Shown here piece after piece: positions 24,142 to 32,840 of a stretch of DNA of 64,000 nucleotides. The position numbers and the translations under genes were made by a program. The notes under the pieces were generated by a model, which worked only from the letters and a program-made list of their open reading frames with translations, was not told where the DNA came from and searched no databases. Every line of letters begins with the position of its first letter. The stretch's first letter is position 1. The DNA comes from Planctomyces sp. SH-PL14 (GTDB lineage Bacteria; Planctomycetota; Planctomycetia; Planctomycetales; Planctomycetaceae): contig NZ_CP011270.1 of the NCBI RefSeq assembly GCF_001610835.1, positions 1,116,001 through 1,180,000 of the forward strand, read 5' to 3'.

Positions 24142-27129
24142 TCACTCGACGTACAGGAACTCGTTGCTGTTCAGCAGCAACCGGCAGAGGTTCGCCAGAC
24201 CGTGTCGCGCCGTGTAGGAGGCAAAGTCCGTCTGCTCGGGCGCGGTCGGCTCGCGAAGGAGGATCTCACGGAAGGCCTGGGCCGTCTGGATCTCGACGGT
24301 GGTCGGCAGACCGGTTGTAGCGACAACCGCGAGTCGGTCGGCCAGCAGCGAGCTGTGCCGCGTCACGAAAGGATTGTTGAGCAGCGTGAAGGCCTGCAGG
24401 GCCGTGATCGACTCCGTCCGGACGGGGGCGAGCTGGTCGCCGGCGGGGCAGTCCATCGACTCCATCAGCGGATCGGGGAGCGTCCGGAACAGAAAGCGAT
24501 AGATCGAGCGGCGGGTGTTCGTCGGATCGTCCGGCAGGAACGCCACGTAATCGACCTTCGGAGTGACGTGGATCCCTGGAGACATGACAAACTGCCGGTC
24601 GGACGGTCCCCCCATCCGGTCGTTGAGGCGGCTCGTGAGCCGCAGGAGCGAGTCGCGGATCACCTCGGCGTCGAGGCGCGTGCGGTTCATCCGCCACAGG
24701 AGCCGGTTGTCGGCATCCATCGCCGTCGCCCGCGGATCGTGCGTCACCGCCTGCCGGTAGGTCCGGCTGAGGACGATCTCGCGATGGAGGGATTTGAGCG
24801 AACCGCCGCTGTCGCGCAGACGGAGCGCCAGCCAGTCGAGCAGCTCTGGATGGCTCAGGACGCCCCCCATCTTTCCGAAGTCATTCGGTGTCTCGACGAG
24901 CCCCTTGCCGAAGTGGTAGTGCCAGACCCGGTTCGCGATCGATCGCCAGAACAGCGGGTTGTCCTGATTGGTCATCCACCGGGCGAGCGCCGCCCGCCTC
25001 TCGGCTTCGTTCGCGCCAGCCGGGAGTTCAAACCGCGCGGGCAATTCTCCGAGGCAGGAGAGCGATCCTGGTCCGATCTCCTTCAGCGGACGAGTGATCT
25101 CTCCCCGCTGCAGCAGATGGACGGGACGCGGCGCTTCGGAGGGGCGATGGCTGCCGTCGGCGAGGAACGCGCCGGATCCGCTGTAGACCTTCGCCAGTTC
25201 GGGGAGCCGGGCCCGTTCGCGCGCGAGATGTTCATGCAGAAAGACGCGGTCGAGTTCCCGCTGCTCCTCCGCCGACCGCTCGGCGCGGGGCTTTCGCAGC
25301 GTCTGCGGATTCGCGACATGGACCGCCATCGTCAGCGATGGGGTCCGGGCCGAGGTCATGGACAGACGGAACCGGCCGAGCGTGTGCCGTCCCCCATGCT
25401 GCTGGTCGAGGACGATCTTCCAGGTCCCGCGAATCTCGGGAACGTTCTCCAGTTCGAAGACTGCCGCGTGGGGCTTTCCGACTTCCGGATAGATCCCCCA
25501 GGCGGTCTGAGGGTTTCCGTCGATCGCCCGTGTGATGTCCCATCCCGCCTGGTCGAAGTCCGCCTTCGCGGTCTTGATGGGGACTGCGACTTCGGCCCCG
25601 CCCCCTTCGGGAAGGATCGAGATCCGGACTTCCGAGAGATGCAGGTTGCCGTTGTCCTGGCGACCCGGCCCGCGCTGGTGCAGCGAATCGTCCGGCAGAA
25701 CTTCCAGCCGGATCGCTGTCACGCCATCAACAGATGCCACCGCGGTGACGGTGCAGGTCTCGGTTTCCGGCGATGTCCCGGTCGCCAGGATACTTCCGTC
25801 CGGCTGCCGGCTGAGCGTCGCCCCTCCGGCTGATGTGACGTCGAGCGACGACACGACTGTCCACGTTTCCGGGTACGTCAGGAGGTCCTGTTCCCAGGTG
25901 GCCTGGGCCGCGCGAAGTGTCTCCGGGAGAGCGAACGTCCCTGCCTTCAGCTCACGCTCGAGCTCATCGAGTTCTCTCCGCCGACGGGCTGCCTGGGCCG
26001 TCGTGTCGAATGTCCGCGTCCCTTTGCCGGTCCCGGCAAAGACTGCCTGGAGACCGTAGTAATCCTCCTGCGAGATTGGATCGAACTTGTGATGGTGGCA
26101 GCGGGCACAGTGGACTGTCGTGCTCGTGAACGTCGACATGACGTTCGTCACGATGTCGTCCCGGTCGAGATACCGGGCGATCTGCCGGTCGAGCGTGTCC
26201 TCGCGGATGTCGCGGAGCGAGCTTTCGTCCCACGGACCGGCGGAAAGGAAGCCGAGAGCGCGGACCCGCGCCGGATCGTCCGGAGCGAGAACATCGGCCG
26301 CGATCTGCTCCGCCGCAAACTGCGGATACGAAACATCCGCATTAAGGGCTTCGATGACGTAATCCCGGTACGGCCAGGCGTTATCGCGGGGCCGGTCCTG
26401 GTCATGCCCATGCGTCTCCGCGAAGTGGACGACATCGAGCCAGTGCCGCGCCCATCGCTCCCCATAGGCGGGCGATGCCAGCAGTCGATCGACGAGTTCC
26501 TCGTAAGCCAGCGGCGACGGATCGGCGACGAACGCCTCGACCTCTGCAAACGAAGGAACCAGTCCCGTGAGATTGACGGTGACGCGGCGAATGAGGGTGC
26601 GGCGATCCGCCGGGAGAGATGGACCGAGCCCGTTCTCAGCGAGCCGCGCGCTGATGAACCGGTCGATCGGAGAGCGGTCGTTCTCGAAGGCTCGGGGCGG
26701 AACGGCGGGAGCGACGAGTGGCTGAATGGCCCACCATGTGCGCGGCGCTTCGTCGGTTGCCGGCGCTGTTCCTTCGGGCCACGGAGCGCCGGCCGCCAGC
26801 CACGTCCGCAGGAGTTCCACTTCGGACTCCGAAAGCGGTTTTCCTTCGGGCGGCATTCGCTCGTCTGCTGCGGAGGCGGTGATCCGGCGGATCAGGAGGC
26901 TTGGCGTTTCGGGCAACGCCTTCAGAAGAGAACCGCTGTCTCCGCCCCGTTCGAAACCCGCCTTGCGATCGAGACGCAACCCGCCGTTCGACTCGGTGGC
27001 GCCGTGGCATTCGATGCAGCGAGCCCGGAACAGTTCGACCGCGCGGGTGGCCAGCGTCGCGTCATCCCCCGCAACCATCCCGGTCCACAACGCGGCGAGG
27101 ACGAAGACGGTGACGCGGGTCGTCGGCAC
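24142..27129 (-). CDS. PSD1 / planctomycete cytochrome-C-like domain protein (DUF1549-DUF1553)
   Basis: A 995-residue secreted protein. A signal peptide (1-21) is followed by the PSCyt1 domain with the haem motif CIECH near residue 38 and the late MPPEGKPLS ligand region. DUF1549 follows (RFISARLAENGLGPSLPADRRTLIRRV), then a concanavalin-like insert in the middle, and DUF1553 in the last third (NPLFWRSIANRVWHYHFGKGLVETPNDFG, RTYRQ, NRLLWRMNRTRLDAEVIRDS). It is probably periplasmic and redox-linked, partner of the DUF1501 protein. The GTG at 27129 has GGAG eight bases upstream. Repeat copy C lies upstream in its 5' region. Confidence 0.93.
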   Translation of the reverse strand: MPTTRVTVFVLAALWTGMVAGDDATLATRAVELFRARCIECHGATESNGGLRLDRKAGFERGGDSGSLLKALPETPSLLIRRITASAADERMPPEGKPLSESEVELLRTWLAAGAPWPEGTAPATDEAPRTWWAIQPLVAPAVPPRAFENDRSPIDRFISARLAENGLGPSLPADRRTLIRRVTVNLTGLVPSFAEVEAFVADPSPLAYEELVDRLLASPAYGERWARHWLDVVHFAETHGHDQDRPRDNAWPYRDYVIEALNADVSYPQFAAEQIAADVLAPDDPARVRALGFLSAGPWDESSLRDIREDTLDRQIARYLDRDDIVTNVMSTFTSTTVHCARCHHHKFDPISQEDYYGLQAVFAGTGKGTRTFDTTAQAARRRRELDELERELKAGTFALPETLRAAQATWEQDLLTYPETWTVVSSLDVTSAGGATLSRQPDGSILATGTSPETETCTVTAVASVDGVTAIRLEVLPDDSLHQRGPGRQDNGNLHLSEVRISILPEGGGAEVAVPIKTAKADFDQAGWDITRAIDGNPQTAWGIYPEVGKPHAAVFELENVPEIRGTWKIVLDQQHGGRHTLGRFRLSMTSARTPSLTMAVHVANPQTLRKPRAERSAEEQRELDRVFLHEHLARERARLPELAKVYSGSGAFLADGSHRPSEAPRPVHLLQRGEITRPLKEIGPGSLSCLGELPARFELPAGANEAERRAALARWMTNQDNPLFWRSIANRVWHYHFGKGLVETPNDFGKMGGVLSHPELLDWLALRLRDSGGSLKSLHREIVLSRTYRQAVTHDPRATAMDADNRLLWRMNRTRLDAEVIRDSLLRLTSRLNDRMGGPSDRQFVMSPGIHVTPKVDYVAFLPDDPTNTRRSIYRFLFRTLPDPLMESMDCPAGDQLAPVRTESITALQAFTLLNNPFVTRHSSLLADRLAVVATTGLPTTVEIQTAQAFREILLREPTAPEQTDFASYTARHGLANLCRLLLNSNEFLYVE

Positions 27130-27214
27130 AGGGGCACTCCACGCAGGTCGCGGCCTCCTCGGGAGACCGACCTACAGAATAAGGCCTCGCTTATGTGAGG
27201 GCGAGCGAAAGACC

Positions 27215-27521
27215 GGGTCCAGGGGTACCCTGGTGGGGAGTGCAGAGGGGCAACGCCCCTTTGCCCGCCGGAGGCTGACCGTCGAGAGATGTCTGAAGGA
27301 GATTGTGTCCAAGCGCGGACACCGTGTCGTAGGCCCCCTCACTAACCCCGCGGAGATTGCAAAGCGAGCGGTGAGTCCTCAACGCCGGTTCCACAAAGCG
27401 GACGTCCGTGGTTTACCATGGTTCCTCACAGAAGTGCCTCCGGCGGCAAGGGGGCGAGGCCCCCTTGACCCCGGCTGCCGTGGCACGTTGGGTTTGAGCT
27501 ACGGACGCTGCGCCGGCAAGA
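27215..27521 (+). repeat. 300-bp dispersed repeat, copy C
   Basis: It starts GGGTCCAGGGGTACCCTGG and ends GCTGCGCCGGCAAG. The left hairpin is AGGGGCAACGCCCCTTT and the right is AAGGGGGCGAGGCCCCCTT. It carries GGTTCCACAAAGCGGACGTC, with the 10-bp palindrome CGGACGTCCG. The CCGGCAAG end faces the 3' end of the minus-strand DUF309 gene, as in the other copies that sit near stops. Confidence 0.95.
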
Positions 27522-27560
27522 GCGCCGCTTGAGGCCAGCAGGGCACATTCGTGACCCGAC

Positions 27561-27597
27561 AAAAAAGAAACCGACGGCCCTTACGGACCGTCGGTGA
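27561..27597 (-). terminator. intrinsic terminator of the DUF309 gene
   Basis: Read on the minus strand: CACCGACGG, loop, CCGTCGGT, then TTCTTTTTTG. It has a perfect 8-bp stem and a clear T-run, 57 bp past the stop of the DUF309 protein. Confidence 0.85.
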
Positions 27598-27653
27598 CAT
27601 TGAACATTCCTCATTCGCCCCCTTCCCATTGAAAGAGGCCAGTCTCGAACCAC

Positions 27654-28274
27654 TTACATCAGAGGCAGCGGCTCGGGAATCAGTAGGAACGGGAAGACGC
27701 GGAGCGGACGGCCGATCTCCAGGTCGTTGGGATACCGGAGCTGCGCGGCGCGGTCCGCGGCGAACTGAAGAAGCGTGAAGTCCAGGCCGCAGAACTGGTC
27801 GCGGTCCGACTCGGCGGCCACGTCGGCAAAGACTTCCCCGGCCGAGGCCGCATGGCGGCGGACACCGTGGATGCTCTCTTCGCGAACCTTGATCCCGGCG
27901 GCGGCCAGCTTGACGAGTCCCTTGAGGAACTTGCCGACTTCGGTGTCCGGACCGGACGCCTTCCACAGGCGGTCCCACTCATCATGGGCTTCCCAATAGA
28001 AGCCCAGGTTGAAGAAGTCGAGACCGATCAGATAGGACCGGCTTTCGGCCCAGCGGTCTTCGCGGAGCGGACGCGGCATCATCGGCCGCTGGTTGTAGCT
28101 GTGACCGCGCGGATCGCGGTACGGATGCGGCGTTCCCGACCCCGGAACGTGGGTGTACCGCGGCAACTCCGCTGAGCGGAGAAGGCGGACAAACTTCTTC
28201 ATCTTCGGTGTCGGGATCTCTGGAGTTTCCGTGCTCATTTTCTTCTTCGACTTCGTCTTTTTCAGCATACCCAT
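27654..28274 (-). CDS. DUF309 family protein
   Basis: A 206-residue soluble protein. The DUF309 helical core is recognisable: [20 protein letters not shown], then [27 protein letters not shown], matching the family pattern of an EAHE/DxWE helix followed by a QxA helix. The N-terminal ~50 residues are Lys-rich and variable. The ATG at 28274 was preferred because GGAGAG sits six bases upstream; an internal ATG at 28238 is possible. DUF309 has no assigned biochemical activity. It ends in a strong terminator. Confidence 0.78.
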   Translation of the reverse strand: MGMLKKTKSKKKMSTETPEIPTPKMKKFVRLLRSAELPRYTHVPGSGTPHPYRDPRGHSYNQRPMMPRPLREDRWAESRSYLIGLDFFNLGFYWEAHDEWDRLWKASGPDTEVGKFLKGLVKLAAAGIKVREESIHGVRRHAASAGEVFADVAAESDRDQFCGLDFTLLQFAADRAAQLRYPNDLEIGRPLRVFPFLLIPEPLPLM

Positions 28275-28736
28275 ACCAGGCTCTCCAGACGGTCGCATGA
28301 CGACAACAGCATCGCCGCGAAAATGATCCAGACACCGTCGATGGTGAGCGATTGTCGATCCGTCAGTCATGAGGATCACAGGCAGGCGGAAGACTCGTCG
28401 CAGCCCAGGCGGGGGATGGGGGCGGCGTCAAATCGACCGGCAAAAGTCAATCCAGCCGGTTTGACTTTCACGAAACCCATTAAATCATCGGACCGAAAAA
28501 ATAACAGAGGGATTTCGGCAAAATGTCGAAACCGAAATCGTCGCGATGTCCCGGTCCCCCTCCGGCTTGCGTCATCCGCGCCGAATGACCGGATGAGCCT
28601 CTGTTCCTCAAGAAACGGCCGGATTTCCGCAATTGGTTTTGACGGTCCAGACCGCTCGGGGAATCTCCTGAGTCCATGACGTCTCATGAGCTGACGGCAG
28701 ACATCGCGGCTGGATGCCGGAGGACTGCCGATGGGT
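28275..28736. other. 462-bp intergenic stretch between DUF309 and coaE
   Basis: An A/T-richer patch near 28470-28520 may carry promoter elements for the DUF309 gene. No gene, hairpin with a T-run, or known repeat was found. Confidence 0.4.
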
Positions 28737-29399
28737 CTACCGAGTATCGGCAGGAAGTGCGAACCGCTGTCGCAGTTCTTCCGCGAATTGCCCTGCTGCC
28801 GCTTCGACGGATCCGGCGTTGTCGACCACGAACGAGGAGCGCCGCCGCTTCTCGTCAAGTGGCAGCTGGCTCTTCTCCCGCATCTGCAGTTCTTCAAGCG
28901 ACCAGCCCCGCGTTGCCGCCCGCGCCGCCCGCTCTTCGAGCGGCGTATCGATGAACGCCACCGTGTCGCAGATCTCGTCCCAGCCGCTCTCCAGAAGGAC
29001 CGGCGCGTCCAGAAGGATCACGTCGACCTGCGGGGCGGCGCGGGCCTCGCGAAGCTGGGCCTCCAGATCGGCCCGGATCCACGGATGGACGATCCGTTCG
29101 AGGTCGCTGCGATTCCGCTGATGTTCAGGGGTTGGCCCGAAGACCTCCCGCGCAAGTGTTTTTCGATTCACCTCTCCATCGGCCCCGAGGATCCGCTCTC
29201 CGAACCGCTCGACGAGCCGCCTGCGGATTTCTGCGTCATGAAGAGCCCGATGCCCGGATTGATCGGCGTCCAGCGTCAGGATCCGCCAATGCCGGGCCAG
29301 GGCCCGCGCGACGGCGCTCTTCCCAGCGGCGATCCCTCCGACAAGACCGATCACGGGGATGCGAGGCGCGGCCGATGAAGTGGGGGACGTCGGGACCAA
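28737..29399 (-). CDS. coaE: dephospho-CoA kinase
   Basis: A 220-residue P-loop kinase for the last step of coenzyme A synthesis: phosphorylation of the ribose 3'-OH of dephospho-CoA. Walker A is GGIAAGKSAVA (~21-31). The DADQSGHRAL, VHPWIRADL and LLDAPVLLESGWDEICD motifs of CoaE follow, then the lid RAATRGWSLEEL and the FVVDNAGS C-terminal motif. The first in-frame start is TTG at 29399 without a good ribosome-binding site; GTG at 29354 would start directly before the P-loop strand and is an alternative. Confidence 0.9.
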   Translation of the reverse strand: MVPTSPTSSAAPRIPVIGLVGGIAAGKSAVARALARHWRILTLDADQSGHRALHDAEIRRRLVERFGERILGADGEVNRKTLAREVFGPTPEHQRNRSDLERIVHPWIRADLEAQLREARAAPQVDVILLDAPVLLESGWDEICDTVAFIDTPLEERAARAATRGWSLEELQMREKSQLPLDEKRRRSSFVVDNAGSVEAAAGQFAEELRQRFALPADTR

Positions 29400-29546
29400 G
29401 TGGCGTTGTTCTCAGGAGTTGGAACGGATCGGCGGTCGAGGGCCATCCTCAAGCCGCCCCCTAGAAACGTCAAGCGGTCCTTTTCATTCAGGGCCCCCTC
29501 CTTAGAATCGAAGCTCTGTCCCGCGCAAATCCCTTCAGGAAACGTA

Positions 29547-29978
29547 GTGTCCACTTTGTCCGCGATGACCCTCGATGAGCTGATCCAGGAGTTTGACGAC
29601 CTGGGGGACTGGGAGGCGCGATGCGACTTCCTGATCGACCTGGGCAAAGAGCTTCCGAAACTCGACCCGGTGAACCGCACGGAGGAGAACCGGGTCCACG
29701 GCTGTCAGAGCAACGTCTGGCTCGTCGCCGAGATCCACCGCCGTGCCGATGGAGAGCCGGAAGTCGAGTTTGTTGCCAACAGCGACGCCATGATCGTCAG
29801 CGGTCTCATTGCCGTCCTGTCCATCATCTATAACCACCACACGCCGGCGGAGATCCTGGCGACCGATATCACGGGGATCTTCAAGCGTCTCGAACTGGAC
29901 CGGCACCTCAGCCCGCAGCGGCGGAACGGCCTGTTCGGGATGGTGAAGCGGGTGCGGGAGATCGCTGCCCACGCTTGA
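29547..29978 (+). CDS. sufE: SufE cysteine-desulfurase activator
   Basis: A 143-residue sulfur acceptor that takes persulfide from SufS during Fe-S cluster assembly. The active Cys 53 lies in RVHGCQSNVWL, the family signature. Other SufE features are the ELIQEFDDLGDWEARCDFLIDLG start and the LSPQRRNGLFGMVKRV C-terminal helix. GTG 29547 was selected because CAGGA lies eight bases upstream; ATG 29565 has no ribosome-binding site. It is followed after 22 bp by sufS, a typical two-gene operon. sufBCD are not in the window. Confidence 0.92.
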   Translation: MSTLSAMTLDELIQEFDDLGDWEARCDFLIDLGKELPKLDPVNRTEENRVHGCQSNVWLVAEIHRRADGEPEVEFVANSDAMIVSGLIAVLSIIYNHHTPAEILATDITGIFKRLELDRHLSPQRRNGLFGMVKRVREIAAHA

Positions 29979-30000
29979 ACGCGGCGGCGAGGAGCATGCC

Positions 30001-31287
30001 ATGACGATCGAAGCGACCACCGCCGAATCCTCTCCGCCGGCTCGCCGGGCGTATGACGTCGAAGCGATCCGGGCCGACTTTCCCGCGCTGCAGCAGAGGC
30101 TCCCCAGCCGCAAGCATCCCGAGGGGCTGCCGGTCACCTATCTCGACACCGGCGCCTCGGCCCAGAAGCCGCAGGTGGTGATCGACAAGGAGCGGGAGGT
30201 TTACGAGAAGTACTACGCCAACGCCTATCGCGGCGTGTACCGGTTCGGGGCGCTCGTCGACGAAGGGCTGGAGGAATCCCGCGACAAGGTGGCCCGGCTG
30301 ATCGGAGCCGCCTCGTCCGACGAGGTGATCTTCACCAGCGGCACGACGATGTCGATCAACCTCGCCGCGCACGCCTACGGAAAGAAGATGCTCTCGGCGG
30401 GAGACGAGATCCTCCTGAACGAGATGGAGCACCACGCCAACCTCGTCCCCTGGCAGATGCTGGCCAAGGAAATCGGCGCGGTCCTGCGGTTCATCCCCCT
30501 GACGGCCGATGGCCGGCTCGACCTGTCCCAGCTCGACGCCGTCCTGACGAAGAAGACCAAGCTCCTGGCGGTCACCGGGATGTCGAACGTCCTGGGGACG
30601 CTCAATCCCGTCGGGCTCCTGGCGGAACGGGCCCACGCCGTCGGCGCGAAGATCCTTGTCGACGCCGCGCAGAGTGTTCCGCACGTCGAGACGAACGTGG
30701 TCCGGGACGGGATCGACTTCCTCGCCTTCTCGGGCCACAAGCTTTACGGGCCGAGCGGCGTGGGGGTGTTCTACGGGCGGGCGGAACTGCTCGACGCCAT
30801 GGATCCGTTCCTCGGCGGCGGGCACATGATCGAGCGGGTTTACCGCGATCACGCGACCTGGAGCGTTGCTCCGGCCAAATTCGAGGCCGGGACGCTGCCG
30901 ATCGCCCAGGCGATTGCTCTCGGAACCGCGGTCGACTACGTCCAGGCGATCGGGATCGACGCGGCCCATGCCCATGAACAGGCGCTGGTCGCCTACGCAG
31001 CGGAGCGGATGCAGACGATTCCGGGGCTGAAGATCTTCGGACCGCCGATCTCCGACCGGGGGGCGATCCTGAGCTTTGAAATGGACGGGGTCCATCCGGA
31101 GGACCTGGCGCAGCTCCTCGACCTGCAGGGGGTCTTCGTCCGGCACGGGCACCATTGCACGATGCCGCTGCACGATCTCCTGGGAATTCCCGCGTCAGTC
31201 CGGGCAAGTTTCGGGCTGTACAGCAACCGCGAGGACGTGGATCGCTTCTGTGCCGCTCTTGAGACGGCCCGCCACAAGCTCTTGTAA
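30001..31287 (+). CDS. sufS: cysteine desulfurase SufS
   Basis: A 428-residue PLP enzyme (group II desulfurase) that converts cysteine to alanine and delivers persulfide sulfur to SufE. The PLP lysine is K247 in LAFSGHKLYGPSG. The catalytic Cys is C386 in RHGHHCTMPLH, as in SufS. Other cofactor contacts are FTSGTTMSIN, NEMEHHANLVPW and DAAQSVPH. Length and N-terminus fit the family. GAGGAG lies seven bases before the ATG. It is co-transcribed with sufE. Confidence 0.96.
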   Translation: MTIEATTAESSPPARRAYDVEAIRADFPALQQRLPSRKHPEGLPVTYLDTGASAQKPQVVIDKEREVYEKYYANAYRGVYRFGALVDEGLEESRDKVARLIGAASSDEVIFTSGTTMSINLAAHAYGKKMLSAGDEILLNEMEHHANLVPWQMLAKEIGAVLRFIPLTADGRLDLSQLDAVLTKKTKLLAVTGMSNVLGTLNPVGLLAERAHAVGAKILVDAAQSVPHVETNVVRDGIDFLAFSGHKLYGPSGVGVFYGRAELLDAMDPFLGGGHMIERVYRDHATWSVAPAKFEAGTLPIAQAIALGTAVDYVQAIGIDAAHAHEQALVAYAAERMQTIPGLKIFGPPISDRGAILSFEMDGVHPEDLAQLLDLQGVFVRHGHHCTMPLHDLLGIPASVRASFGLYSNREDVDRFCAALETARHKLL

Positions 31288-31482
31288 TTCCGTCTGTTAC
31301 GGCCGCTCTCTCCTTAGCGAACCTCGGTTTTGGGGCCATTCGCCGGGGGAGGATGTTTTCCTAGGTAAAGGCATCTGTTACCCTTTCCGACGGTCAGGCG
31401 TGTCAGAAATGACGCATTTCAGTGAACCGGCGTGCTCCTCGCCCGGGCAGGCGAGTGCGTGTCCCCTTTGAATCGCGGACAA

Positions 31483-32784
31483 ATGACAGAGAGAGACGGA
31501 CGAGTCGTCATTACGGGGCTCGGCATTATCAGCCCCATCGGGATCGGCGCGGAGGCCGTGACCGCGAGCCTCCTGGAAGGCCGTTCCGGAGTTGCGCCGC
31601 TCAAGAGCTATCAGGGTTCCGCGCTGCCGAATCAGCTGGCGGCGGAAGTCATCGATTTCAACGACGAGAGCGCTAAGAAGGTCTACCTCAAGGACCAGCG
31701 GAAGTGGATCAAGGTGATGTGCCGGGAGATCCAGCTCGGCAGCGCCGTCGCCACGCTGGCCCTCAAGGACGCCGGGATCGACACCGACAATTTTCCCCAT
31801 GAGCGGCTCGGCGTCGAGTTCGGCGCGAACCTGATGTGCTTCGCTCCCGACGCCTTCTCCGATCCGATGCGGGTCTGCGTCGACGAGAAGGGGGACTTCG
31901 TCTTCTCCAAGTGGGGGGGCCAGGGGAAGGACAAGCTCGAGCCGCTGTGGCTGCTCAAGTATCTCCCGAACATGCCGGCCTGCCACATCGCGATCAATGC
32001 CGATGCCCGCGGGCCGAGCAACTCCCTCACGCTCGATGAAGCGTCCGGCAACGTCACGATGCTCGAAGCCCTCAGCGTCATCCGCCGCGGGGCGGCGGAC
32101 GCGATGGTTGTCGGGACGACCGGCAATCGCCTGACCCCGACCAAGACAATCCAGGCCCGCCTGTGGGAAGAACTCGCCCGGGGCGAAGACGACCCGCGGC
32201 ATCCCTGCAAGCCGTTCGACAGCAAGCGGTCCGGCCAGGTGATCGGCGAAGGGGCGGCCAGCGTCATCGTGGAAGGGGAGGCCAAGGCCCGCGAACGCGG
32301 CGCCAAGATCCTCGCCCGCGTCCTCGGCGGTGGAGCTTCGTGCGTCGCCGACAAGGATGGCGTGGGGGATGTCCGCAAGGCGGTCGGCAATGCGATCCGC
32401 AACGCCCTCCACTCGACGGGACTCCAGCCCGACCAGATCGGCCACATCAGCGCCCACGGCACGGGAACCCGCGCCGGTGACCTCGCGGAAGCGGCTGGAA
32501 TCAAGGACGCCTTGGGCGCGACCGGCGGCCGGATTCCGGTTACCGGGTTCAAGGGGGCGGTCGGCAACAGCGGTGCGGCCTGCGGCAGCATCGAGCTCGT
32601 GGCGGGTCTCCTGGGAACGGCCCGCGGCGTCGTGTGGCCGACAATCGGGACGACCGCGCCCGATCCCGAGTGCGGCCTGAACGTCATCACCGGGAAGCCG
32701 CTCCCGATCGACAACAAGACGTTCCTCAAGATCAGCTACACGAACTGCGGCCAGGCCTCGGCGATCGTCGTCCAGGGGCTCTGA
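31483..32784 (+). CDS. beta-ketoacyl-ACP-synthase-like protein with substituted active site
   Basis: A 433-residue protein with the full thiolase-fold ketosynthase architecture (VVITGLGIISPIG start, ARGPSNSLT, IRRGAADAMVVG, PFDSKRSGQVIGEGAAS, HGTGTRAGD). The nucleophile elbow that normally reads TACS is LDEASG, putting Glu 186 where Cys should be. The first His is kept (H325); the second, in the KxxxGH motif, is Asn 362 (GAVGNSGAACG). This pattern resembles chain-length-factor or decarboxylase-type KS subunits (Cys to Gln) more than a condensing enzyme. No acyl carrier protein or partner KS is adjacent. ATG 31483 fits the family start; the ribosome-binding site is weak. Confidence 0.85.
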   Translation: MTERDGRVVITGLGIISPIGIGAEAVTASLLEGRSGVAPLKSYQGSALPNQLAAEVIDFNDESAKKVYLKDQRKWIKVMCREIQLGSAVATLALKDAGIDTDNFPHERLGVEFGANLMCFAPDAFSDPMRVCVDEKGDFVFSKWGGQGKDKLEPLWLLKYLPNMPACHIAINADARGPSNSLTLDEASGNVTMLEALSVIRRGAADAMVVGTTGNRLTPTKTIQARLWEELARGEDDPRHPCKPFDSKRSGQVIGEGAASVIVEGEAKARERGAKILARVLGGGASCVADKDGVGDVRKAVGNAIRNALHSTGLQPDQIGHISAHGTGTRAGDLAEAAGIKDALGATGGRIPVTGFKGAVGNSGAACGSIELVAGLLGTARGVVWPTIGTTAPDPECGLNVITGKPLPIDNKTFLKISYTNCGQASAIVVQGL

Positions 32785-32817
32785 GGTTCGGCTGGCTGTC
32801 TGCCGGATGTGTCCTGC

Positions 32818-32840
32818 GGGGCGGTGTGTGAGCACCGCCC
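32818..32840. terminator. GC-rich hairpin between convergent genes
   Basis: GGGCGGTG pairs with CACCGCCC around a short loop, in the 56 bp between the KS-like gene and the glycosyltransferase stop. There is no T-run, so terminator activity is uncertain. Confidence 0.4.

Larger units (their letters stand above)
27130..27653. other. intergenic stretch with repeat copy C and a terminator
   Basis: It holds the promoter region of the PSD1-DUF1501 pair, repeat copy C (27215-27521) and the DUF309 terminator (27561-27597). No gene is seen. Since copy C occupies most of the space, the PSD1 promoter must lie in the last ~85 bp or be inside the repeat. Confidence 0.6.
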
